Assembly: GCA_008694505.1 (NCBI GenBank)
Contig: VZDJ01000623.1
Span: forward strand, 17,789,754 to 17,853,753
Source: Cyanoderma ruficeps
Lineage: Eukaryota; Chordata; Aves; Passeriformes; Timaliidae
Reading direction: 5' to 3'
Length of the DNA stretch: 64,000 bases
A program made the position numbers and the translations under genes. Of the stretch, positions 37,201-48,700 are shown one piece after another; positions within the stretch are counted from its first letter, which is position 1; each line of letters starts with the position of its first letter. Below the pieces are notes generated by a model, which was given only the letters and a program-made list of their open reading frames with translations, was not told the origin of the DNA and ran no database searches.

Positions 37201-38277
37201 GAACATGTAACATGCGCTGAGCACTCATTACATACACATTTAATTCTCACATTAAGCCAGGAGTTCCCAGAACGACAGAGCTCTTATTTCCTACCAATTT
37301 ACATCCTGTATCTCTGCCTGACACTGCAGCAGTACCAGCTCCTTCGAGCACTGTGATCCTCTAAGAAACAACAGCACAGCAGTGTACCAACATACAGCAA
37401 AGCTCAATGCTGGCCCTTACAGGAGGGAATGGTGATTTGCATTAAAATAAAACTAATTTTGCCCACTCAGGAGTACAAAGACATGCGTGCCCCTGTGTTT
37501 CCATCCAGCACTGAGGAAGTAACCCGTGTGTGTCCAGACAGTCTGCACGATTCCGTGCAGTGGCACAGAGGATAGATACTGGAAAAGCTGCCCTCAATGC
37601 CTGAGGATGTGCTTCTATCCCTCCCTCTACCTACCCTCCCTGTACCCCACCCCTGGGGTCTCCTGTCCTACTTCTCAATGTCTTTCTCACTCACCTGGTT
37701 GTGTCTGTGCCCCTGCCCTGCAGCTCTAATTCCTCAGGATGGCAGGTCAGAGCTCAGGTCAAGACTGAGCCAGGGGTGGGGACATCAGCTTACTTGGAGC
37801 AAAAGCAGAGGCGAAGGAAGGCCCTGGCAAGCAGCTTTGGACTTTGAGGACAAGAAGCTTTTCATGCACAGATGAAAAGAATCACATGGGAAAGTTGAAA
37901 CCAGGCATCTACAAAGCTTTCCCCTCTCCTTCCCGTGAGCCCCGCTTGTTTCTTCTAAATGCAGTCTCTGGTCAGCAATTCCTTTCTTATCTGGGACTTT
38001 ACAGCAAGGTAGGGATTTGTCTCCCTACAGCAGTGTCACTATCAAAGCTGCCTCCCAGCACCTCCTGGCCCTGGGGCATCCCACTGCTGCTCTCTTGTGT
38101 CACCCACAGCGCTCCAATGATCAAAGCCAGCAATGAGGCAACCTCTGACCACAAGCACAGCAGGCATGTTCATCTGCTGCCTTCCTGCAGTGATGCTGCA
38201 GAAGAGGGACAGGCACAAAACAGGCAAGTAGAGCAGCAAAGACTGGGCTGCATGTGGAAGCAGCACTGACTTTACAT
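22240..38277. other. Intergenic DNA, mostly unique sequence
   Basis: Sixteen kilobases without a recognisable gene or interspersed repeat. The longest open frame is 203 codons on the minus strand (29211-28600), with two hydrophobic stretches but no family match. AT-rich stretches with TAAT-type homeodomain cores lie at 32130-32180 and 33610-33660, and an octamer/forkhead-like cluster lies at 27340-27360. By human gene order this should be the interval between TENM4 and NARS2, yet no teneurin exon was found. Confidence 0.6.
27411..27458 (+). repeat. Pyrimidine-rich (C/T) tract
   Basis: About 48 bp are almost entirely C and T, including CCCTCCCCCTCCTCTCCTCC. Such homopurine-homopyrimidine tracts can form triplex or i-motif structures. 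This one lies just downstream of a cluster of possible factor sites (octamer and forkhead-like). Confidence 0.75.
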
Positions 38278-38945
38278 CACAGAATCACAGAATGTTTTGG
38301 GTCGGAAGGGACATTTAAATATCATCTCATTTCAACATTCCTGCAATGGGCAGGGGACCCTTCCATCAGACCAAGTTGATCCAGCCCCCATTCAACCTGG
38401 CTTTGAACACTTCTAAGGTTGAAGCAGCCACAGCTTCTCTGGGCAACCTCTTCCAGAGCCTCACCACCCTCACAGTAGAGGACTTCTTCCTTGTGTGCAA
38501 TCTAAATCTACACTCTTTAATTTTAAAGCCATTGTCCCTTATCTTTGCACTAAAGGTTTCTCTGTCTCTCTTATAAGCCCTTTTTAAGTCTGGAGGGCTG
38601 CAGTAAGGAAGAAGCCTTCTTTTCTTCAGGCTGAGCAGCCTCAACTGTCTCAGCCCATCTCCATAGCAAAGGTGCTCCAGCTCTCTGATCATCTTTGTGG
38701 CCTCCTTTGTACTCAGTCCAATAGGTCCATATATTTCCAGTGGTAATGACCCAAGATCTGGATGCTTCAGGTGGGGTCTCACAAGAACAGGGGGCAGAAT
38801 CCCCTCCCTCGCCCTGCTGGCCCCACTGCTTTGGATGCAGCCCAGCATACAATTGGCCTTCTGGGTTGCAAGTGCACATTGCTGGGTCATGTCCAATTTT
38901 AAGCACACCTCTATGGCCAAGTCATTCCCTGTGGGGCTGGAGACC
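38278..38945 (-). mobile_element. CR1 LINE, 5'-truncated, minus strand
   Basis: The plus strand begins CAGAATCACAGAATG, the reverse complement of the CR1 3' tail, so the element is in minus orientation with its 3' end at 38278. The minus strand keeps a 184-codon open frame (38920-38366) encoding the end of the CR1 ORF2 protein; VVRLWKRLPREAV and STLEVFKARL are recognisable. It is a fragment of about 0.67 kb of a full element of roughly 4.5 kb. It is the longest CR1 piece in the window. The intact frame suggests it is one of the younger copies. Confidence 0.92.
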
Positions 38946-39245
38946 CTGATGGCTGCTCCTCACCACCCACCCAGAAGAGCGGGAAAGACACAGGGGCACA
39001 AGCCTCAAAATTAAACAGGAGAAAAGGTTTATTCATCAGCAAGGCTTGCAGAGTAGACCTAAGTCCTGCGCCTCTCATCAGGAAAAGCGAGGAATATCGA
39101 AGGGCTATGGTCCCTGAGAGAAGCCTAGGGGAACAAGGGAGTTGCAGAAGGTCCTTGAGAACCACCACACACCATCCCCCGACTGCACTGCCATTGAGGT
39201 GGTCCCAGAGATCAGTAGAATCCACTACCCCCCCCCCACGGGGAT
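38930..39245 (-). mobile_element. Probable LTR fragment, minus strand, next to the NARS2 promoter
   Basis: Read on the minus strand, the region has the layout of an LTR 3' part. A polyadenylation signal AATAAA at 39033-39028 is followed by a T-rich stretch, then CTGTGTCTTTCCCGCTC and a GTGGTGAGGAGCAGCC-type U5-like tail near the junction with the adjacent CR1. This resembles U5 regions of avian ERVs as I remember them. I could not find a flanking duplication, and both boundaries are approximate. If correct, its own transcription would run away from NARS2. Confidence 0.45.
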
Positions 39246-39355
39246 CCCTTGTATTCCAACACGGGATCCCTCTCGCGGCCACGGATCATCCTTCCCCCAC
39301 TCGGGGGGATCCCATCCGCATGTGCCCCGTTAGCAGCCGACACCCCAGAGGAAGA

Positions 39356-39370
39356 ACTACATTTCCCAGG
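39356..39370 (+). promoter_or_regulatory. ZNF143/Staf-type binding site
   Basis: ACTACATTTCCCAGG agrees with the ZNF143 (SBS) consensus ACTACAnnTCCCA. It lies about 250 bp upstream of the NARS2 ATG, inside the CpG island. ZNF143 sites are common in promoters of nuclear genes for mitochondrial proteins and often mark bidirectional or looping promoters. Assignment is from motif match only. Confidence 0.7.
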
Positions 39371-39424
39371 GCCGCTTGCGCCCGGGCGGCGGAAAAGGTG
39401 GGCTGAGCGGCGCATGCTGTTCCG

Positions 39425-39429
39425 ATTGG
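39425..39429 (-). promoter_or_regulatory. Inverted CCAAT box (NF-Y type)
   Basis: CCGATTGGCTGG reads as an inverted CCAAT box with typical NF-Y flanks. It sits about 190 bp upstream of the start codon and about 60 bp downstream of the ZNF143-type site, a common spacing in CpG-island promoters. Confidence 0.6.
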
Positions 39430-39500
39430 CTGGCGGGGGCAGTCCGAGCGCCCACTGGCTGGGCGGGCGGTCAGGTGGGGCGGCGGGAGGCAGGCCGATT

Positions 39501-39506
39501 CACGTG
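39501..39506 (+). promoter_or_regulatory. CACGTG E-box
   Basis: ATTCACGTGGGCC holds a palindromic CACGTG, the core site of USF, MYC/MAX and TFEB-type factors. It is about 113 bp upstream of the ATG. Given its place among the other promoter motifs it may be functional, but the hexamer alone is weak evidence. Confidence 0.45.
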
Positions 39507-39618
39507 GGCCCGTGCGGGAGCGGGCCGGGAGCCGAGCGGGAGCCGGGAACCGGGAACTGGGAACTGGCGGCCGGGCTCGGGCCAGGGGTCTGGGCGAGCG
39601 GGCCCGGCAGGCCTTGCC

Positions 39619-39741
39619 ATGCTGGGCGCCCGGGGCGGGTGGCGGGCCCTCCGCCGCTGCGCCTCCCTGCCGCGGGCCGTGCGGCTGCGGGTGCGCGAGG
39701 CGCTGGGGGCGCGGGAGCCGGCGGACGCGGTCAGAGTGCAG
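39619..39741 (+). CDS. NARS2: NARS2 coding exon 1 (mitochondrial presequence)
   Basis: Forty-one codons from ATG to a CAG that is followed by the donor GTGTGT. The first 26 residues (starting [13 protein letters not shown]) contain eight arginines and no acidic residue, as expected for a matrix-targeting presequence; the first Glu is residue 27. REALGA around residues 26-31 aligns with the human protein's RDALGA. The exon is extremely GC-rich because it lies inside the CpG island. It ends in phase 0 with VRVQ, equivalent to human IKIQ, just before the OB fold. The start is chosen because it matches the position of the family start and gives a good presequence. The longer open frames crossing this exon are a by-product of high GC content. 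Confidence 0.95.
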
Positions 39742-42700
39742 GTGTGTGCCCGGGCCGTGCCCGGCAATGGCCCGGCCCGCAGCCGGGGCGGACGGGAGGG
39801 CCTGGAAGGACGTTGTCCACGCCCGTGCTTCAGGGAGGGAAGCGTGGGAGCCCTGCAGAGTGTTATGCTGAGCTCCCAGATCCTTGCGGTCGTGCAGAGC
39901 CTCTCCATGTGTTCTCCCGCTGTGCGGGCTCAGTTCGCTGTTGTCGCAGACAGCGAAGCTTTGGAGTCGCTTGGCAAGTGCAGAGGAGCGTTGTCACTGT
40001 GATGGGTTGCACTGAATGTGCCCTCCACCGCTTTGGCTTCATCACCTGTTCTGTTCCGGAGAGCGAGCTTGTGTGCTGTTGTTTTTAAAACTTTTTCATA
40101 GGTCTTGTGCCACGTACATCCAGGTTTAGAGCAGTGTCAGTAGAACCATCGATAACACTTCCAGTGACGTTTGTATTTGGCTCCTCTTGTGAACCAAGAT
40201 AGTCTAATGAGCACTTTAGCTATGGAGCACTTTTCCTTGGCATAGGATTGTGTGTTCCCCTGTTTTTTGTGTTTCCAATTGGCAGAGTGGTGGTTGCACA
40301 CACAGAGTCCCTGTTTCAGTGCAGAGCTGTGCAGTTGTCAGTATTTCTGGATGAATGTGAAAAGAACTAGGGTACTTGGTGACAATTTTAAACAAAACTG
40401 TAAGGGGATAGATTTAGATTTATAAGAAGGAAATTTCTCACTGTCAGGACGGTGAGGCACTGGCACGGGTTGCTTAGAGAAGATATAGCTGCCCCATCCC
40501 TGGAGGTGTTCAAGGCCAGGATGGGACTTGGAGAAACCTGGTCTAGTGGAAGGTGTGCCTGCCCATGGCTGTGGGGTTAGAACTGGATAATCTTTAAGGT
40601 CCCTTCCAGTTCAGGCCTTTCTGTGATTCTACTGATCCAAAACCCAGTTTGTAGCATGCTAGTATTCCTGCTCACACATAGGTGAAGCCTGATAGGGTAA
40701 GAAGCTCATCCAGTGCAGGTTTCTTTTCAGATGTAGTTTGATGAATAGTGCAAGGTAGAATAAACCGATGGTAAAATTTGCAGTACTGCCGTTCCTACCC
40801 CTTCCCTGTCCTCCAGACCCTTGCTGCTTTGCTCTTGCCCTGTGCTGGTAAAATGTGGGGGTTTTGTACTAAAATGGGCTAGGAATCTGGTCTGGCTTAA
40901 ATCCAACCTTATAAGGGCCAGGTTGTTGGAATGTGTAGTCTTAGTCGTTACAGTCAGGATTGTCACTTCTATTGTACATTCCTTCTGGTAAGGTGTGAAG
41001 TGGTCAAAACATTGCTGCTGCAGCCACTGCTGCTCCAATACGAGCCTGTGGGAATGCTCTTACTTCCTCTTGCATGATGCAAGAGGACTCTACTCTTACT
41101 TATTAGATCCCAGAGCAGCTTGATGAGGTGGCAAAAAAAGCTCTCGAGAATGTCTTTTGCTCTTTTTTTTTTTTTTTGGTGTGTTTTGTTAAGGAGCGTT
41201 TGGGGAAGGAAGCTGAGAAAAACATCTGCCATTATACATTAAATGTGCATCCAGTATAACATACATGGCGTGTTCTGGGGGTTTGCTGGAATACAGAGGA
41301 TAAGCACAACACCTTCAGGCATGTTAGTGCATGAAATACCTTTTACTTTTACCATACAAATACGAGGATGCCCAGATGATCTTGTTTCTTGCAGTAGTTC
41401 TTCCTTCAGGTGGAACACTCTGCAGGGGGGGCTTCCCCTGTCTGTCTCACTGGGTTCATGTCTTTAAAATCTTCCATGGTTCTTACATGGAAAGCATGTT
41501 ATACAAGCCTATGTAATGCTTTGCCTGTGTTGGTAGTCATTCTTAAAACTACAGCATGCTTTACATCTGGTGCTGTTTAATTCTTGGTTTGTTCTGTCTG
41601 GGTGACAGAAGTACATGGATTTGCACTGGTTTGTCTGGTATCAAATCCCTAAAGCACTTGCAGAGTTTGAAGTTATTGGGACTATTTGGTTCCTTCCAGT
41701 TAAGAAAAAGATGAAACTGGTTGGGAAAGAGGCAGTTTGGTTGTTTAATCAGCACTTTTTTTGGTTGTTCTCTGCAATATTGTTAGAAGATGAGCTGGAA
41801 GGCCCCCAGCAGATAATTTTGCTTTGAAGGCCAGCTTTGTCTCAACTCTAGTGAGCTGAGGAGCAACTATGGGAGTTATATTTTGGTTGCTATTACTATT
41901 GCTTTCTGCCTTGATACTGACTTAACATTTCCCTTTAAAAAGTAATTAAAATTTATGTCTTTAAAAAGCTCAAATTAAGACATTAGCCTGCTCTGTACAT
42001 GGTCAGTTCTACTGTTTTGCTGATACAAAGAATTTGGGTATTATTAGTTTAATTCTTTTCATGAAACTGGACAAAGTATTTCTAAATTTTTTTCTTAATA
42101 TCTTCTTTTTTTTACATGGTCTCAATGAAACAGTCTTGATTTTGAGATGACAGGAGAAACATCAAAGGCAGTAATTTTTGTTTTGCATGAATATGTTGTT
42201 TTTCATGTGAATCTATTGGCTGTGTTGTTTTAACAGTCCAGCAGTTTAGGGCACATAAACCACTAGTGAACAGATTTGAAGATTTGAGAGACTGTACCCC
42301 TGCAGAAAGGTTCCAACAACAAAACTGATACTGAAAACCATCAGAATGGTCTTGAGTGTATTGTAATGAAGAATGGTGCATTACTGGTCTCTCCTGTTTT
42401 AGTAAGAAGAGTTTGGAAGGGACATTGCTGATAGGAATATGTACTTTGCCAAGACGCTTTACGTCTTCAGAGCATTTTGTTGCTTTCTGTATTCTCGGCT
42501 CCCTGAAGATGCAGGTGCATCTTATTAATCCTTGCTGTTCTCAGGAAGAGACTCTGCCTCAGAGGGATGTCTCTGCCTAAGGATTTGTGCCTCTCTGCTC
42601 TGAAGTCAAAAGAAAAAATGACACTTTTTTTCTCTTTTTGTTTTTTTATTATTATTTTTTTTGCCTCTAAAGAGACAGTTACTTTGATTTCAGTAAGAAC

Positions 42701-45700
42701 TGAAATATCCTCGAAGTAGTGTGTCCAGCTCAGCTGGAAGAAGAGCATGATGCACACAGTGTTCCTGCCAAAAAAATAACAAATCGCTTTTTCTTTTACC
42801 TCTAGGGCTGGGTCCGTTCTGTCCGATCCCAGAAAGAAGTTTTGTTCCTGCACATAAATGATGGGAGTTCTCTGGAAAGCCTCCAGGTGGTTGCTGATCC
42901 TAGCCTGGAAAAGAGGTAGGTCCATTTGAAATTACTGGAGAAAAGTGTGTGCTGAGCAGTGGTTGGAGGGGTGTGCTTAGGCTTCTTTCCCTGTGCCAGG
43001 GACTCGCCAACCGCGTTTGTCCCAACTAAGAGCCCCTTCTAATAAAAACCTGTCACTTTTCTCCCCACTTGTCCAACATTCCTGCCTTGTCCTAAATTCT
43101 TCTATAGCTTTGCAAATCTCTTCCCATTCCCACCTCTCCATTTAACAATTTTTCGTTTCATCAGATAAGCTCTATGGCTACGCCATCTCTTGTGATCTTA
43201 AGTAATCCAGCTAAATTAACAGGAATCTCTCTTCTGAGTGTAGTTGTATCAGCACCTAGTTAAGATGTTGTTTTTTCTTGGTTTCTTAGAGACCTGACTT
43301 TTGGAAGCGCAGTGGAAGTGCAAGGGAAGCTTGTCAAAAGTCCTCATAGGATGCAAAACATGGAGCTGCAAGCTGAAACTATTCGTGTGGTGGGACCTTG
43401 TGACATTTGGGTATGTCACTATGGCAGGAGGGGTAGGCTGCTGGAAATCAATTTTTAAAGGTCCAAGTGTCCAGCAAAGCAAAGCATGCTTGAAACTGTA
43501 TTTTCTTTAAGTCTGGGTGGTCCTGCAGACTTTGATTTGTCAGCAGTGTCTGTAGGGCACATCAAAGGAGAAACATGGGATCACCATGAAATCTCATTTC
43601 TCGGGCAGAGCCATTTCTTCGTGGAAAATGTGCACAGGTTGACAATGAAGAGTTGCCTTTGTCCCACCCTGAAGCACTTAGTTGTGCAGGTGGCTTACCT
43701 GGTAAGTCTGGCTTGGATATGAATTGGAGAAACAGTGGAACTGGCAAGATGCTCCAGGTTGTGCAACTGGAAGAACTGTATCTGCCAGAGGCATGTTCAG
43801 AACCAGCTTGCTGTTGCAAGGGGAACAACTGGGTTTCAGTGGGTCTCAACATCCAAAAAGTGGAGCATTTTAGAGTGCTAATACTCCTTGTGTTCGTGGC
43901 TCTTGCTCTGCTGTAAGCATTTTAAAATACACAAAATAACCAGAAAAGATAGGTAAAACCATCCGGTTCTTCTGTGCTCTGTAATGGTGATTGAGTTTTA
44001 GCAGGGGGAGATGGCATTCCATGAATAGCAATAAAACTGCATGGACTGCCAAGTTCTCATCCTCTTTCCTTGATTTCCTTGTTTTCAGTCATTTCCCCTG
44101 AAGATGAAGGAGAGGCACCCACTGGAGTATGTCCGACAGTTCCCTCACCTGCGATGCAGGAACAACACCCTGGGCGCCCTCCTGCGAATCCGCAGTGAGG
44201 CCACTGCAGGCATCCACTCCTTCTTCCAGGTAGTCCCTGCTGTACTGAGCCTCAGGTGGAGAACACCCCACCCAGGCTGGCTTTATGGGAGCAGGACAGG
44301 AGGGAAGGAGCATGACATCTTGCCTGCAGGGGTATGGATTTTGCACACAGTGGTTTTCTTTCCAGGCCTGGCCCTGGTTGGGCCTTGGCCAGACAGTTGC
44401 TTATGATCAGGTTAGTGCATCTGTGGGCTGTCAGTGTCCTTCCACCCATTTCCTGTTATTTATCCCTTTCACAGAGTTGCAGTGCAATTGCCTGCAAGTG
44501 TGTGGTCTGTGGAACACAACATAATATGGGTTTGTTTAACCCATCCTCTGCAGTGACCTTACGGTCCTTGGACAGAAACCTCCTCCCACATGGAAAAATC
44601 TGTGATACAGGAACACAGACAAACTGACTCAGAGCTTCATGTTATTCTCGTTTCTTGCCTCTTACTGCAATACGAGTCTGTGTGGATGATGTTGGCTGAC
44701 ATTAGGAGGCTCTTGTTCTGATGAATTTGATGAGTGGGAGCCACCTGTGTTTTCTGAATGTGTGACTCTTAAGCTGTGGACACAGCACAGGTTTTGTGCA
44801 GGCAGAGGGGGCAGTGGATTGGCTCTGATGCCAGATGTCACATAGAGACCATATGTGACTAGAAAAAAGTTCTCTAGCACACTTGAGCCTTTCTTTAAAG
44901 CTGTTCCTGGAAATAAACATGTTTTAGTTTAGATAAACTGGCTTTAGATAGAATAGAATCACATTCAGAGCTTTCTGATGACAAAATTCATACGTAATGA
45001 TTAGTGTGGCCCAAGGAACAAGTTAGAAATGTTGAGATGAATTTCTGGTCCCAGGTTTGCTGGTCTTTGTTTGCCTGTAGTGGTAGGGAAGGCTTGCTTG
45101 CTCTAAGAACTATCTGTGTGGAATTTTATGGCATTTGGATGACTTTTGTGGGTTTTGTTGGGGTGCCAGGAGAGGTGTTTTGTGAGTTCTTTTAAGAGAA
45201 ACCCCGCATCAGGTAAAGCTGCTGACTTCAGGGTTGTGCCTGCTCCAAGGACAGACGGCAGCTCTGTCGGGATTCAGTCTGTGCCGGTGCAGAGCCACTA
45301 GATGGCATTGCCTACAACGATTTACAAAACTCTCTGATCCAGGCTTTGCTTTTCCAAATCAACTCCTGCTCAGGCTCTGACATACCTTCCTCTTTACTGT
45401 GCTCAAGAGCAGAGTTCCATTAAAAAATAGAATCTATCATCAATTAAGCAGCAGCAGCTACACTGAAGTTATTTTGAAAGGAATAAGGAAGATTTGGTCC
45501 CAGACCTGATACTTACAAATGCTCATGTGAGGACTCTCCTAGTACCAGGAATGTCTGTGATTTTATTCCATTTCTAATGGAAGGAATTCTTAAAATTGCC
45601 ATTTGCACCATCCCAAGAATATTGCAACTTCCAACTTGAAAATGTCAGCGCATACCAGGACTACAAATTATCACTTGAGCATTTTCACTCGGCCAAGCTC

Positions 45701-48700
45701 TAAGGAGCTTAATGGTGGAAGAAGATAAGGGGAGCTGTTTCAATACACAAAACTATCAAGACTCTCTGTAACTTTAAAAACCTCTCTTTTTTAGCCTGTT
45801 CATTTCCAGGAATGAATGACTAGTGCCAAGTGCCTTTGGTTTGGATGTTGAAAGCTAAAATGTCCTCTTTAAATCTTCTCCTGAGAATTGTGGTCCATGT
45901 GGGATAGGAACATTGTTCCTAGGCACAATGATATAGTTGTATTGTGAATGGCAACTTCCATTCTGCACATTAAGCTCCAGGTTTGTGAGAGCCAGTAATG
46001 CAACTTGAATTCTTTTAGAAGCTTTTATAAGGGCAATTATCCAGCAGGTTTTTAGGGGATTCTCTAATTTCAGATCTGTGCAGTTTGCATTACTTTCCAA
46101 AGCATATGAGGGATCTTCTGTGTGAAATGTGCTTCTTTACAGCAACTGCTACCACTGTATGAGGAATTTAGGCATTTTTCAGACATCTCCTGTAGAGCTG
46201 GGAGGCTGTGTAACCAGCAGGGCTCTGAATATGCAGGGAACTGTGTCAGAGGGCTGCATTTTTTTTTAATGGTAGACTGAAACTTCCTTCTCCAGGCAAA
46301 GCAAGTAGTTCTGGATCCAAACCTTCCTTCTGTGCAGTAACTGGATCCCAGTGAGGAGCCAGTCACTGGACCCCAGTGAGGTCTTTGCACTTGTAACTAA
46401 GGTAGCCTTAGAGCTGACTGCAGGGACTTTTCTCCCTCTTGGTTTGTTGCTGTACTCCCACAAAATGCATTGCATGTCCATATGAGGTTTTTGTTCCAAA
46501 TTAATTTTAGTTTGATTCTCAGAGTGGGCAGTAAATACTACTCTCCTGTCTTCCTAGCCCCTTAACGAGCTGGTGATAAGGACCAGGACCTCTCATGTGA
46601 CTGAATTGTATTATTCTGGTAAAAGCTGTAAAGCTAAGATGTATCCAACCAGTGAATATTGGGTTGCAGCTGTTTTAAAAGCCTATGGCTGCGCTGCAGA
46701 GACATCCAGAGGACTGGGGCTCTTTCTTCATTCAGCCTTACTGGTTTCAGAGGCTTCTGCTGGATTTATGAACTATTACATGAATATGTAGTTCTGCAGG
46801 TGCATAGAACATAACCAAGCCAGGGTATACCCTGTCTTTTTAAATCAGTTTGACTTCAGTATCTTGGAAGATGCAACATAGGGCTGACACTTTATTGGTG
46901 GTTGGGTGTTTCTAAGGTCTCTTTCATCTAGTGTGTGATTTCTGTCATCCAATACATTTAATCACATCTCTTAATGCAGCACACAAAGAGTGTCCTTTGC
47001 CTAACCACTGCCTTCCAAAAAGCTGAAAGAAACAAAGTGGTGAGGTCATAGGGGTGAATTTGATCAAAACTGCCCAAAAATATAAAAGTGCTGGAAGAAG
47101 TGAGAAGAAAGGGGAGTGTTGTGGAAACAGACCGTTGCAAAAAAACTCATGGTAATGACATAAATCTCTTTTGGTTATGAAACCTGGAGGAAAACGCACA
47201 GGTAGCAAACACTGATTTGTAAATCATGGTAGTATTTAGTTTGTCATCTATCTCTGTAAGGCAAAAGCTGCCTGAAAGACTGCATGTGCTGTCCTGGCTG
47301 GGAGATAATGGCCTAGTTATGTGAGCTGGTCAATGTCATTCTTCAGAGTGACGTTTGGTATCTTTAGGTTGTTAACTTCACTGTGCTCTCTATTCCAGGA
47401 TAATGGATATGTACATATTCATACTCCCATAATTACATCCAATGACTGTGAAGGTGCTGGGGAACTCTTTCATATTGAGGTAAGTTAGGTTGCATTAAGT
47501 TTGTTTCATTTTTGGTTTGGGTGTTTTTGGGGTTTTTTTTGTTTGTTTTTTTTTTGCANTCTTGCGTTATTAAAGGTTAGAGGAAATATTTATCTTTATA
47601 AAACCCTTTTATGTAATTCTGTGATTTTTTTAAAATATAACAATCCTTTGCTTCAACTAATAATTTAGACAGTTAAACAGATACATAATCTTTTATTTTA
47701 TTGCTATTTTGTGCATTAATCAGCACCTTTTGTACTGATGAGTCTGTTCTAATCCTGGTGCTGAGGAAAAATTTACAAAGGATGATGGAGGGAGGTGGAA
47801 CATGTTAGTAAACAGAATGATGTGATCATAAGAGCCCAAGAGATGGGATGGGTCATTCAGGACAGACTACTACACTCAAGTATTTCTTAGCTTTGAAACA
47901 AAGTATATAATTAATCATGAGATAATCCTTTAAAAAAAAAGTCGTCAGTACCTGAAACTCCTTTTCACCAGTATGTACATATGTGTTCCTCCCTTCAAGC
48001 TACTCCTGTTGTGTGTCAGAATTCTCCCCCAATATTGTCAAGCCTCCCCATAACAACCAAATTACTGCCACAATCTATTGTTGTAAGAATACTTCACATC
48101 ATGGGTCAGAACCTCCTGTGAAACTGAAACACAGCCATAACCACTAAGATCTCCCCCATAGATTTCTCATGATTCCTGACCCCACTGTCATTAATCATAT
48201 AGAATTCTATCTGCATTTTATACTTCTGTATCTGAAATTCACTCTTCTGTCTCAAACAACGCCATCCATTGCCACTTATGTGTATTGGCTCCAGCTTTGC
48301 TAGTGATTCGTTTGCAAGCAAAAGAAAAAATTGTTGAGGTAGCAGTTACTTGCTGTGGGATTGTGTCTCCCACTCACAGGCACAGCCTCGTGACAAAAAA
48401 AGCTTCTGTCTACTTGTTCTCCAGGCTCTCAAGGTCTAACCTGTCCTACTAGTGATTCTCTTCCAGACCAGTACATGTGGCTCAGCTTTTTGCTTGTTGG
48501 GACAATAGGGCTGATTAGCTAAACTAAATTGTTCCTGTTTAATTGAGATGCCTTTAACGCTACCCAAGGTTCACTCCAGGCTGTTGCATGCAAATTAAGA
48601 CGTGAAAACAAGTGACACTTAATGATGGAAACATTATGCAGTTTGCAGCTGTACAGTGTATTGCGTCTTTGGTACAAATTGTATCCACTTGAAAGCTGTA

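Larger units (their letters stand above)
39230..39870 (+). promoter_or_regulatory. NARS2: CpG-island promoter of NARS2
   Basis: The sequence changes abruptly from AT-balanced to very GC- and CpG-rich around 39.23 kb and returns to normal around 39.87 kb, bracketing the NARS2 start codon. It contains a ZNF143-type site, an inverted CCAAT box and a CACGTG E-box, all within 270 bp upstream of ATG. I see no TATA box at a suitable place, so a dispersed initiation pattern is likely, typical of a housekeeping mitochondrial gene. A short run of GGGAAC/GGGAACTGG repeats lies at about 39543-39567, where initiation or the 5' UTR would be expected. The exact start site cannot be read from sequence. Confidence 0.85.

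Noticed and set aside
38366..38920. 184-codon minus-strand open frame as a host gene
   Set aside because: It is the C-terminal part of CR1 ORF2 within an identifiable truncated LINE.
39376..40002. 208-codon plus-strand open frame that contains the NARS2 exon 1 reading frame
   Set aside because: The frame is right for exon 1, but the upstream extension lies in the promoter and the downstream part is intron after the GTGTGT donor. The family start at 39619 is preferred.
39249..40088. 279-codon open frame across the NARS2 promoter and exon 1
   Set aside because: It is in a different frame from the NARS2 start, consists of Gly/Arg/Pro/Ala-rich translation of CpG-island DNA and runs into intron 1. 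A composition artefact.
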